Part shown: positions 37,545-45,611 of the stretch, one piece after another
How the letters are laid out: every line of letters begins with the position of its first letter
How positions within the stretch are numbered: the stretch's first letter is position 1
Assembly: GCA_964496595.1 (NCBI GenBank)
Contig: CAZCAI010000005.1
Location: 9,363 to 73,362 of the forward strand
Source of the DNA: JAAAOZ01 sp964496595
Lineage (GTDB): Bacteria > Chloroflexota > Anaerolineae > B4-G1 > SLSP01
Length of the DNA: 64,000 bases
Reading direction: 5' to 3'
Notes under the pieces: model-generated
What the model was told of the DNA's origin: nothing
Database searches by the model: none
The model's input: the letters and a program-made list of their open reading frames with translations, nothing else
Program-made: the position numbers and the translations under genes

Positions 37545-39935
37545 CTACGATCGTTCGCCATCTCCCCGGAGCCGCACCTCAACCTCCGCCAGATCCAACA
37601 CCTGCCCGATTTCGCGCACGGCGGTCTGCAACATCACATCAATATCCAAGGTCTCTCGCACGCGCCCAGAAATATCGCCGATCATGCGATCCTGGATTGC
37701 TTGCTCTTGGGTCGCCCGCAAGAGCCGGGCGCTCTCCAGGGCCAGGCCGGCTTGCGCGCCGATTGCCCGGGCCAGCGCTTTCTCATTCTCCGTCCACGCG
37801 GTATCGGCGCCTTCGCGCTCCAGAATAATCTGCCCGATGACTTGATCATGCAGGAGAATGGGCACGATTAGTTGTCCGGCCTTATTTTCCCGCACATCCG
37901 GCGAGGGCGTCTCCGCGAGAAGCGGTTGCACATCGGCCGGGCCACGGAGTCTTGAAAGCACGATGCCATCATAACGGTAGCCGCGCGCATTGACCTCTTC
38001 GCGCCACGCATGCTGAGTCCGCTCGCCATAGAGCATCTCCAGGCGCTCCAAGGCGCGCTGACTTTCCGTCAAGAGCCGGGCGTTGCGGATGGCCAACGCT
38101 AGCTGATCCGCCATCGTCTGCAACACCGAGATATCCGCATCGGAGAAGGCCGCCTCGCGCTTCGATTGGACATTCAACACCCCGATGACCTCATCCTGGA
38201 TCATCAACGGGAGTCCCATCTCTGAGCGCGTCTCCGGCAGATCTGGATTATCGAACCACACGGCATCCTGACCGACATCGAGGGCGATGCGCGGTTCGCC
38301 GTGCATCGCTACGTAGCCTACGATCCCCTGGGTATCAGCCCCTTCGCCCACGCGCAATCGATGGCCCCGCTCCAACATCCGCTTCCCGCCTTCCGAGGAA
38401 GCAGCTTCCAACACGGCATATTCCCGCGATTCGTTCACTAAAAAGATGCCGGCGTGATAAAAATCGAATTGCTCGGAGATCAAATTAACCATCGTCTCCA
38501 TCAACTGGTCAATACTGCGAATGGCCGCCGCATCGCGGGCCACCACAGCGGCCGCCTCAAGCTGCTCCGAACGACGCCGCAGCTCGGCCGTCCGGTCCGC
38601 GACGCGCTTCTCCAGCACCTCGCGAGACGCCGCCAGCGCCAAGTTGCTGGCGCGCAATTCGGCCTGGATCTCACGCTGTTTACGTAGATTGTTGAATTGC
38701 AAGGCTGAAATCCCCGCGAATATCAATATCACCACCGTCCCGACGACCAACCCAGGTCCAAATCGTTCGGCAAAGGTCGGCGGCCGATTTAGAATCACGC
38801 TAAAGCCCGGCAGATTGGGATTATAGCCCGGCAACGCTTGAATCGAGACCCCCAAGCGCTGCAACTGCTCATAATCGAATATGTATTGATTAGGACTCTC
38901 ACTTATGACGGGAATCGATTGAACTGGCTCTCCTTCCAAAATTCGCGCCGCTAACTTGGCCCCTGCCTCGCCCTGAGATGAGCCATTAGCCAACATCCCG
39001 CCCACCAGCCCGTGTTCCATGTAGAAATCCCACAAGCCGTAGATAGGACGGTCTGTAGCCGCGTAGATGTGCCTGATGCTTTCCTCATAGGAGAAAAATT
39101 GCCCCGCTCCGTCGCGATTAAAGAGGATAAGGAGAACCAGGCTGTTCGGCGGCAAGTCGCGCAGCTCTGCCTGCAATGCTTCGAGCGACAAACCCTGATG
39201 AACGACAAACTCAACCCTATCTTCATAGAGACCACGCACCTGCTCAAACTGCGCGTGGACCAACCGTCCGGTCACCGTTGTGTCGTTGACCACGACAATT
39301 TGTTCGGTCTGGGGATGTAAGGCTAACGCGACCTCCAACGTGGCGGCGATGTCCACCTCTTCCACGACGCCGGTGAACATCTCGTATCCCTCTAAATCCT
39401 GCGGCTGGAAGAAGTTCACGCCGCAGAAAACAACGGGCGCCTCTGGGAAAAGTTGGTCATGATATTGAAGCATAAAGTCATAAGCATTGTTATCGGAGAC
39501 GATGATGACCTCAAATGAGACATCGCGGTATTTCTCCCGATACATCTCGTAGAGTTCCCGCGCATACGCCTCATCAAATGACAGACGTTTGGTGTCCAAG
39601 TAATCAATGTACAGTTCCACCTCGCCTGTCACAGCACTTTCCGGCCCCATCAACATCTCGTCAATGGCCTGCGTAATGTCATCCGTCCACGACAACCCAT
39701 GGTGATAGGAGTGCAGGATCCATACCGGGCGTCGCCGGCCCTCCGGCGCCTGACGCTTCTCCGTTCGAGCCGGTATATCATGCCGATCTACGGGTGGAGC
39801 AGAGGATAACACGCCCTGCGCATAAGAGGAGCGCGGCGCAAGCCCCATCACCACCAACGCCAACAGCATCACGGCCACCCCCCGGTAAGCCGCCAGCGAT
39901 ATCCGCCCCCGTGTAGTTCTATTCATCATCATCAT
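37545..39935 (-). CDS. R16: binding-protein domain fused to TM and tandem GAF domains
   Basis: 796 residues from ATG 39935 (GGGGTGAG upstream; a GTG three codons earlier is possible). A signal sequence (VAVMLLALVVMGLAP...SYAQG) precedes an extracytoplasmic ABC_sub_bind-like domain (about 70-385) with WILHSYHHGLSWTDD, APVVFCGVNFF, and GLVGGMLANGSSQGEAG. These are the same landmarks as in free lipoprotein S1. One TM helix (about 395-418) leads, without HAMP, to a coiled coil, GAF1 (FYH class, FDFYHAGIFL, RIALDVGQDAVWFDNPDLP), linker LYGERTQHAW, GAF2 and the common C-terminal module (SGRVRETLDIDVMLQT). Here the binding protein is part of the receptor, which supports the view that S1-S4 serve the receptors next to them. 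It pairs with R17. Confidence 0.88.
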   Translation of the reverse strand: MMMMNRTTRGRISLAAYRGVAVMLLALVVMGLAPRSSYAQGVLSSAPPVDRHDIPARTEKRQAPEGRRRPVWILHSYHHGLSWTDDITQAIDEMLMGPESAVTGEVELYIDYLDTKRLSFDEAYARELYEMYREKYRDVSFEVIIVSDNNAYDFMLQYHDQLFPEAPVVFCGVNFFQPQDLEGYEMFTGVVEEVDIAATLEVALALHPQTEQIVVVNDTTVTGRLVHAQFEQVRGLYEDRVEFVVHQGLSLEALQAELRDLPPNSLVLLILFNRDGAGQFFSYEESIRHIYAATDRPIYGLWDFYMEHGLVGGMLANGSSQGEAGAKLAARILEGEPVQSIPVISESPNQYIFDYEQLQRLGVSIQALPGYNPNLPGFSVILNRPPTFAERFGPGLVVGTVVILIFAGISALQFNNLRKQREIQAELRASNLALAASREVLEKRVADRTAELRRRSEQLEAAAVVARDAAAIRSIDQLMETMVNLISEQFDFYHAGIFLVNESREYAVLEAASSEGGKRMLERGHRLRVGEGADTQGIVGYVAMHGEPRIALDVGQDAVWFDNPDLPETRSEMGLPLMIQDEVIGVLNVQSKREAAFSDADISVLQTMADQLALAIRNARLLTESQRALERLEMLYGERTQHAWREEVNARGYRYDGIVLSRLRGPADVQPLLAETPSPDVRENKAGQLIVPILLHDQVIGQIILEREGADTAWTENEKALARAIGAQAGLALESARLLRATQEQAIQDRMIGDISGRVRETLDIDVMLQTAVREIGQVLDLAEVEVRLRGDGERS

Positions 39936-39950
39936 ACCGCTCACCCCTGC

Positions 39951-41906
39951 TTAACTCGACACATCTTGTTGACGGTCACCGGAGCCGATAAGAATGGCGC
40001 CGGACGCTTGTAGCGCCACCCCCAACTCTCGCAAGGTCGTCTGCAACACCTCATCGATGTCGGTGGCTGCCGCCTGAACGTGCGCCGAGATTTCGGAAGT
40101 CAATTGTTCCCGTTCCGCGCGCTCTTGAGCAGCGGCCAAGAGCCGGGCATTCTCCAACGCCAGGCCGCCCATATCGCCCAATACGCGATAGAGCCGCGCT
40201 TCCAACGGCGCGAACTTATGCGCGGCGCCGTACAAGACCAGCAAAACGCCCAACAGCGTCTCCTCGACCCGGATGGGGATCAGGGCCAGGCTCCGCGCCT
40301 CGGCGGCGGCCCTACTCTCCTCAATGACCCACTGAAGCGCCTCTGATACCGCCAATGTCTCCGGCAAATCCGAGAGATCGGCGATGAGCAGCGGCTCCAT
40401 CTGGGCGCGCGCAAGATGCAGGACGTGCGTGTAATAGTCCGCCGTCTCTGCCGTCAACGCCCGCTGCTCCGGGATGTACAATTTACCGCGTCGCATCTCG
40501 GCCGCAATGACCAGGGAACGATTTGCAGATTCAGAGAGCTGTTGATCTTCAACTTCTAAGTGGCTCCGCACGATAACACTGCGCATCGGATTAAAATCCT
40601 GCGCCGCGCCTAACATCGCCATGTGGATTTCATACTCCGTGCGGGCCGTGGCCAGGCGCCGCGCCAGGCGATAGAAGGGACTGGACGCTTCCAACAATGA
40701 TGCTTCTTTGCCCAAGCGGCGCGCGTTGTGGATCGCGACCGATAGCTGCCCCGCCATCCCCTCCAGCGCGCGGACATCATCCTGATCAAAGGCCGCTTCC
40801 TCAGTGCTCTGGACATCCAACACGCCGATCACGCGCCCTGAGATCATCAGGGGCAGCGCGATCTCGGAGTGCGTCGCCGGCAGATCGGGGTTCTCGAAGT
40901 GGACAGCGTCCGCGCCCACGTCCGCCGCGATGCGCGGCTGGCGATACTCCACCACCCAGCCGACCATGCTATCACCGCCCCGGCGCAGGCGATGGCCCTT
41001 GGCCAACATCCGACGTCCACCGGCGGAGGACGCGGCTCGTAAGATGGCCCACTCGTCGGCCTCGTCCATCAAGAAGATGCCGGTGTGATAGAATCCAAAG
41101 TGCTGGGTGATCAAATTCACCGCCCGATCCAACAGCGGCTCGACCTCAAACAAGGTCGAAAGCACCTGAGAGACCTCCAGACTAGCCTCGAGGTACATCG
41201 CGCGCCGTTGAAAAGTGAGGTTCGAGGCCTGGAGTATCTGCAACCGCTCCTGTAATTGCTCACGCTCCGCCTCCATCCCCTGAAGACGGCCTCGAAGTTG
41301 GTCAATGATCCGCAGCATACGCGGGTAGAGATAATCCAAGGAAGCCAGGCCTCCCACGCCCAAGATGGTGAAGAGTCCCCAACCAGAAAGCAAGGGAACT
41401 AATCCCCGCATCCCTGACGTAATTTGAGCGCTATGGATCGGCAACACGCCCGCTCGTTCCCCCACGATAAAGCCTAACAATGTCGCGCTGGCGATGCCCA
41501 AAGTGATGTAACCCGCGCGCGCGCCGTCAAAGATGATGGCGAAAAGTGCGCAGGCCATCAACAAGAGACGCGCATTCATCCCCCAGCCCAGAAAGATCAA
41601 GTCGCCGCCGCCGACCATATAGAGCGCGATCAAGAATCCCCAGACGCGCCACCGATAGGGGATCTGAGAGAACAACGCGGTGAACGCCAACCACAAGTAG
41701 GCGAGGATCACAATCGGGAGCATGCTGATGATCCCGGCCTGCTGGAGAGCGTAGAGGCTGCCGACGGCCACGGGCAACAACACGAGCGCGAGTAACTTCA
41801 GTGCCCGGTCGATTAACGCTTGACGCCAACTGAAGACGACGCGCTCGGCGCGTTTACCGACCTCGTTGGGGGCATTTTTACCTGTTGTATTCTGTTCTTC
41901 GCTCAC
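39951..41906 (-). CDS. R17: multi-TM tandem-GAF receptor
   Basis: 651 residues starting with GTG at 41906, directly abutting the TGA of the histidine kinase (TGAGTG), with GGGAGGG upstream; no suitable ATG exists. The motif FSWRQALIDRAL is shared with R11. About six or seven TM helices run between residues 35 and 190, then a coiled coil. GAF1 is a good FYH-class domain (FGFYHTGIFL, RAASSAGG, PRIAADVGADAVHFENPDLP). GAF2 lies after a longer, different linker (ARRLATARTEYEIHMAM), and the common C-terminal module ends in a short Ser/Asp tail. It is the first receptor after the kinase gene, so the two are almost certainly translated together. Confidence 0.88.
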   Translation of the reverse strand: MSEEQNTTGKNAPNEVGKRAERVVFSWRQALIDRALKLLALVLLPVAVGSLYALQQAGIISMLPIVILAYLWLAFTALFSQIPYRWRVWGFLIALYMVGGGDLIFLGWGMNARLLLMACALFAIIFDGARAGYITLGIASATLLGFIVGERAGVLPIHSAQITSGMRGLVPLLSGWGLFTILGVGGLASLDYLYPRMLRIIDQLRGRLQGMEAEREQLQERLQILQASNLTFQRRAMYLEASLEVSQVLSTLFEVEPLLDRAVNLITQHFGFYHTGIFLMDEADEWAILRAASSAGGRRMLAKGHRLRRGGDSMVGWVVEYRQPRIAADVGADAVHFENPDLPATHSEIALPLMISGRVIGVLDVQSTEEAAFDQDDVRALEGMAGQLSVAIHNARRLGKEASLLEASSPFYRLARRLATARTEYEIHMAMLGAAQDFNPMRSVIVRSHLEVEDQQLSESANRSLVIAAEMRRGKLYIPEQRALTAETADYYTHVLHLARAQMEPLLIADLSDLPETLAVSEALQWVIEESRAAAEARSLALIPIRVEETLLGVLLVLYGAAHKFAPLEARLYRVLGDMGGLALENARLLAAAQERAEREQLTSEISAHVQAAATDIDEVLQTTLRELGVALQASGAILIGSGDRQQDVSS

Positions 41907-44402
41907 TCATCCCTCCCTGCGATCTCCACGCACATCAGGGGATCCATGTAGCACTGACTCCGCGGCTCGATAGCAAGGCACCGAAAAGGTGAAGGTGCTG
42001 CCTTTCCCTACTTCGCTTTCGACCCAGATTTGACCGCCATGCATCTCCACAAATTCCTTGGATAACGCCAACCCCAATCCCGCCCCTGGGCGTCGCCGTT
42101 CCGCCATTTCGATGGCCTGCCGATCCTGCCCCTTCTCAAATTTCACAAAGATCCGATCCCGATCCTCCGGAGGAATGCCAATGCCAGTATCGCTCACACT
42201 GATATACGCCCGATCCCCTGGGCCGCCCTCCGGATACCATGCCCGGAGCACGATCTTCCCCTCCTCGGTGAACTTCGCCGCGTTGGTGAAGAGATGCACC
42301 AGGATCTGCCGGAATCGCGTCGGGTCTACCCGCAGCATCGGCAGATGATCATCGATCTCTCGCACCAACTCAATATCCTTACCGCGCACCAACGCGCTCG
42401 CCGTCGGCATCACGCCGGTGACAATCTCGCGGAAATCGACAGGCTGTAATTTCAACTCCATCAAGCCCGCCTGAATTTGCGAGATTGCCAGGATGTCGTT
42501 GATCAAAAAGAGGAGATGTTTGCTGTCGTTGTAAATCTGCTCCAAATCCAAAACCTGGCGCTCATTCAACGGCCCATCGATGCCTTTGAGCATCAGGCGG
42601 GAGAAGCCAATGATCGTGTTCAGCGGCTCGCGCAGTTCATGCGACATATTCGCCAAAAAGCGGGATTTGAAGGCCTCTGCCTCCTCCAACTGCTCGGCGG
42701 CCTGCCGTTCGCGCTCATAGGCCTCGGCATTCTCCAATGCGATGGCCACTTGATTAGCCAAAATCTCCAGGATGGCGACCTCATCCTCCTGGATGCGCTC
42801 CCGCCCGGTGGAGCTGACAACCATCGCGCCCAGGACGCGCTCTCCTTGTTGCAAGCCAGGGGTTCTGCTGATGGCCGACATCCGGAAAGGGATCGCTACC
42901 TGACATCGCAACCGTTGATGCCACGGAATTTCATCCTCGCCATCCAGCGCCTCGGTGATTACCTGGGATTCCCGACTGCGAACCGCGCGATCCACGATGC
43001 TGCCATCGCCGGCGTAGCAGCGCTCCGGCCACTCTCCGGCCATCGGGCTGAGCGCGCGGCGTCGAATCTCACCGCCGCCCGGCTCGACCAGATAGACCGC
43101 CACGGCAGCGTAGACGAAGTGATCGCGGATCAGATCAACCACGCGACTGAGCAGCAACTCCGGGTCGCGAATCGAGGTGATGACCTGGCTCACCTCCTGG
43201 CTGGCTTGAAAGTGCAGCGCGCGGCGCTGGATCTGATAGTTCGCACGCTGTAACTCCTGCGTCCGCTCGGCGACTTTCGCTTCCAAATCCTCGTAGAGCG
43301 ACTTTAGCTCAGCGGCCATCTCATTGAAGACGTAGGTCAGGATACCGATCTCATCGCGGGATGTGACGGCCACGGACTGATCCAAATCGCCCTCGGCCAT
43401 TGCCACCGCCGACTCGGTCAATCGAATGACCGGGCGCGTGATCTGCCGAATCACTACGGCAGAGATGGCCGTCGTAGCGATGGCGCCGGCCAGCACCAAC
43501 GCAATAAAGGTCGCCGCCATTCGATCCGAGGAGGCCATCATCTCGGCCTGGTTCTGTTCTACCAGAATGCCCACATTCAGCGCCGGCATCGGATAATAGG
43601 CGCCCAACACCGTCACATCCTGGTGGTTCTCGTAGAAACCGCTGGCCAGATCCTCTCCGATGATACTCTCCTTGGCCGGTTCGATGCACGTCCCCTGCCG
43701 CGCCCACAAGCAATCGCGATGCACCAAAAAGATGTGATTAGCTTCGCTTCCTTCGTGCTGCCCCCCAATCACATCCCAGAGTTCCTCGGCCGCCAGGCAA
43801 AAGATATAAGTTTCTGTCTCATAGGGAAGCGCCAGGGCCATCATAGCCGCATCAGCATCTGACGCTTCTGGATAAAAGATAGAAAACGTCATCGCCTCAA
43901 ATGGCTGTTCAGATGTCATGGCCGATGGCGCAGTTATCACAGAGGGTGTCATTACAAAGGGGGGCTGATTATTAATTTGAGGACAAGTTCCCAACAACCA
44001 CATCGTCTGCCCGGTGCGATCCATCGCCCATATACCGCGCAGACCAGGCATCTGGGCCTTTAAATCTGACCACCACGTATAGCGCGTGGATTCCGACATT
44101 GCCAGGGAGTGGGTCTGAGACAAAGAGAGCGCCAGGTGAAATGAAGTATGTAAATCCTCAAACCACAGACGCAACGCTTCCCCTTTCAAAGTAGCCAGGT
44201 TCTGAAGCTTGCGCTCCACTTCTAATTGCAAATTCTTACGATTCTGTTGGAGTGCATAACTGCCAATCAATCCTAAGGGGACAATCGCCAGGATCAAGAA
44301 AGCGGTGAGGAGCGTACGCCCCAAACCGCCTCGCATACCGGTGGTAGGAATCGTTCGGGCGACATCAGGAGTCTCACCCTGGGGGGTCACTCCCGTTCCC
44401 AT
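41907..44402 (-). CDS. Sensor histidine kinase with Cache, HAMP and GAF domains; only kinase visible in the cluster
   Basis: 831 residues. TM1 is at about 30-52, a Cache-type extracytoplasmic domain at 55-290 (four Cys between 140 and 239 may form disulfides), TM2 at 297-319, HAMP at 320-372 and a coiled coil to 400. One GAF (about 405-560) follows without FYH or DLYY marks. The HisKA domain has phosphoacceptor His588 (SHELREPLN). The HATPase domain has N-box Asn707, D-x-G box at 738-740 (DTGIGI) and G2 box GAGLGL (773-778). No receiver is attached. The start ATG overlaps the upstream receiver gene by 16 bp, and the stop abuts R17, so all are in one operon. The same Cache and coiled-coil style as R7 and R15 would allow mixed assemblies with the receptors (inference). 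Confidence 0.93.
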   Translation of the reverse strand: MGTGVTPQGETPDVARTIPTTGMRGGLGRTLLTAFLILAIVPLGLIGSYALQQNRKNLQLEVERKLQNLATLKGEALRLWFEDLHTSFHLALSLSQTHSLAMSESTRYTWWSDLKAQMPGLRGIWAMDRTGQTMWLLGTCPQINNQPPFVMTPSVITAPSAMTSEQPFEAMTFSIFYPEASDADAAMMALALPYETETYIFCLAAEELWDVIGGQHEGSEANHIFLVHRDCLWARQGTCIEPAKESIIGEDLASGFYENHQDVTVLGAYYPMPALNVGILVEQNQAEMMASSDRMAATFIALVLAGAIATTAISAVVIRQITRPVIRLTESAVAMAEGDLDQSVAVTSRDEIGILTYVFNEMAAELKSLYEDLEAKVAERTQELQRANYQIQRRALHFQASQEVSQVITSIRDPELLLSRVVDLIRDHFVYAAVAVYLVEPGGGEIRRRALSPMAGEWPERCYAGDGSIVDRAVRSRESQVITEALDGEDEIPWHQRLRCQVAIPFRMSAISRTPGLQQGERVLGAMVVSSTGRERIQEDEVAILEILANQVAIALENAEAYERERQAAEQLEEAEAFKSRFLANMSHELREPLNTIIGFSRLMLKGIDGPLNERQVLDLEQIYNDSKHLLFLINDILAISQIQAGLMELKLQPVDFREIVTGVMPTASALVRGKDIELVREIDDHLPMLRVDPTRFRQILVHLFTNAAKFTEEGKIVLRAWYPEGGPGDRAYISVSDTGIGIPPEDRDRIFVKFEKGQDRQAIEMAERRRPGAGLGLALSKEFVEMHGGQIWVESEVGKGSTFTFSVPCYRAAESVLHGSPDVRGDRREG

Positions 44403-44800
44403 ACCTCATCACCATTCAATAACCGTCGTACCTGTTCGGGGAAGCGATCGGAGTCCAAGGGCTTGCCAATAAACCCATCGAAGCCGGCAGCGCGCGCGCG
44501 CTGCATATTTTCCACCGACGCATCGGCGGTTACTGCGACAATCGGCACGTCCTCAAAACGAGGATGCGCCCGCAACGAAGCCAGAGACTCATAACCATCC
44601 GCCGCCGGCAGGAAAATGTCCATCAAGATCAGATCAATATCACCCAATGTCGCGGCGAATTCCAACACTTTCCACCCAGAGGCCTTCCATTCGCACCGCT
44701 TGACCCCTAAATACGCCAGCAAGCGCGTCATCAAGATAAAGTTATTCAGGTTATCCTCAACGATTAGAATCGTTGCCTCTGAGGGAGGTGTTCCCGCCAT
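44387..44800 (-). CDS. Stand-alone receiver (CheY-like) protein
   Basis: 137 residues, a single REC domain. Acidic pocket Glu15-Asp16 (LIVEDN), phosphoacceptor Asp61 (LILMD), switch Thr91 (AVTAD) and Lys113 (GKP) are all present. No output domain. It overlaps the kinase start by 16 bp, so its cognate kinase is very probably the one encoded next. It could act like CheY or DivK by binding a partner when phosphorylated, or as an intermediate in a relay. ATG 44800 has GAGG about ten bases upstream. Confidence 0.92.
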   Translation of the reverse strand: MAGTPPSEATILIVEDNLNNFILMTRLLAYLGVKRCEWKASGWKVLEFAATLGDIDLILMDIFLPAADGYESLASLRAHPRFEDVPIVAVTADASVENMQRARAAGFDGFIGKPLDSDRFPEQVRRLLNGDEVWERE

Positions 44801-44861
44801 TGAATCACATCCTCAAAAACTACGAACCGTGTATATGGAAAAGACTTTTTGACGCCCGGAG

Positions 44862-45251
44862 TTACCGTAACTCCCCTCTCGCCTGCCTCTCCAGAAAATC
44901 GGCGATTTGGCCGGGCAGAGAATCGACGTCAATCGGCTTGGGGATGTAACCATCACAACCCGCCTGCAAGCTCTTCTCGCGATCCCCTTGCATGACATTG
45001 GCCGTCATCGCGATAATCGGCGTATCGGCCAACTCCGGGATGTCCCGCATCTTCGCGGTCAATTCGTAACCGTCGATGTCGGGCAGGTTCACATCCATCA
45101 GAATCAAGTCCGGATTCTCTTGCATCGCCATCTCGATGCCGGTGGGGCCATCCTCCGCCTCGAAGACTTCGTAATCCTCAACCATAAGAATTCGAGAGAC
45201 CAACATTCGATTTGCAAAGTTGTCTTCGATATATAAAATTTTAGCTCCCAT
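44862..45251 (-). CDS. Stand-alone receiver (DivK/CheY-like) protein, first gene of the operon
   Basis: 129 residues. REC domain with Glu9-Asp10, phosphoacceptor Asp53 (LILMD), Thr83 (AMTAN) and Lys105 (PKP), all intact. The sequence style (KILYIEDNFANRMLVSRIL, GYIPKPID) is that of DivK-like single receivers. It is 61 bp upstream of the second receiver. ATG 45251 has AGAGG six bases before it and an extended -10 element about 30 bases before it, so it leads the transcript. With two receivers and one kinase, a branched or competing phosphotransfer is possible. No DNA-binding or enzyme domain is attached to either. Confidence 0.92.
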   Translation of the reverse strand: MGAKILYIEDNFANRMLVSRILMVEDYEVFEAEDGPTGIEMAMQENPDLILMDVNLPDIDGYELTAKMRDIPELADTPIIAMTANVMQGDREKSLQAGCDGYIPKPIDVDSLPGQIADFLERQARGELR

Positions 45252-45609
45252 ACCTACCTCTTCATAACTTTGAATTAACTAGATTATATCACGAAACAGC
45301 ATAGAACGAACGTCAGATAGTAAATTTTTGGTTAAGGTTTGAAAAAAACCGCCCCCCCACGCTCCCTTACCAGCACATCCATAGTTTACCATGATTCTTT
45401 TCTAGTCATAGTTCAGGCTTGTGAGCAATCCGGCTCTTCAGGAATTCGCCGAGCGCAATCGTCAAACACTATTGCGCCGCCCACCCACAACCCTGTAACA
45501 GCATCCCCTGAGCGATAACAACTATTTTCAAACCTTATTTCCTTTAGATTATGACACAAATTGCCCAATATCACAAATGGAGGTTGTCGCATCAGATGAG
45601 CACGGTATA
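45252..45609. other. Divergent intergenic region (no gene)
   Basis: About 360 bp of lower GC than its surroundings, between the leftward signalling operon and the rightward SH3b gene. It holds both proposed promoters. A run of A then C residues lies at about 45344-45358. No RNA gene or conserved small frame is seen. Confidence 0.6.
45283..45291 (-). promoter_or_regulatory. Extended -10 promoter of the signalling operon
   Basis: On the minus strand the sequence reads TGATATAAT, a perfect -10 hexamer with the TGn extension. Transcription would start near 45276 and give a leader of about 25 bases with an AGAGG ribosome site. The -35 region is poor, as is usual for extended -10 promoters. Confidence 0.55.
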
Positions 45610-45611
45610 AT
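45584..45611 (+). promoter_or_regulatory. Putative sigma-70-type promoter of the SH3b gene
   Basis: TTGTCG (45584-45589), 16-base spacer, perfect TATAAT (45606-45611). The -10 overlaps the ATG at 45610, so if it is real, translation must begin further in; a GTG in frame at 45619 lies right at the expected transcript start. Confidence 0.4.

Noticed and set aside
3581..41906. C-terminal module of the receptors as a degenerate HisKA domain
   Set aside because: There is no H-box-like His-Glu/Asp motif and no ATPase domain follows; the helix-strand pattern fits the start of a GAF domain better.
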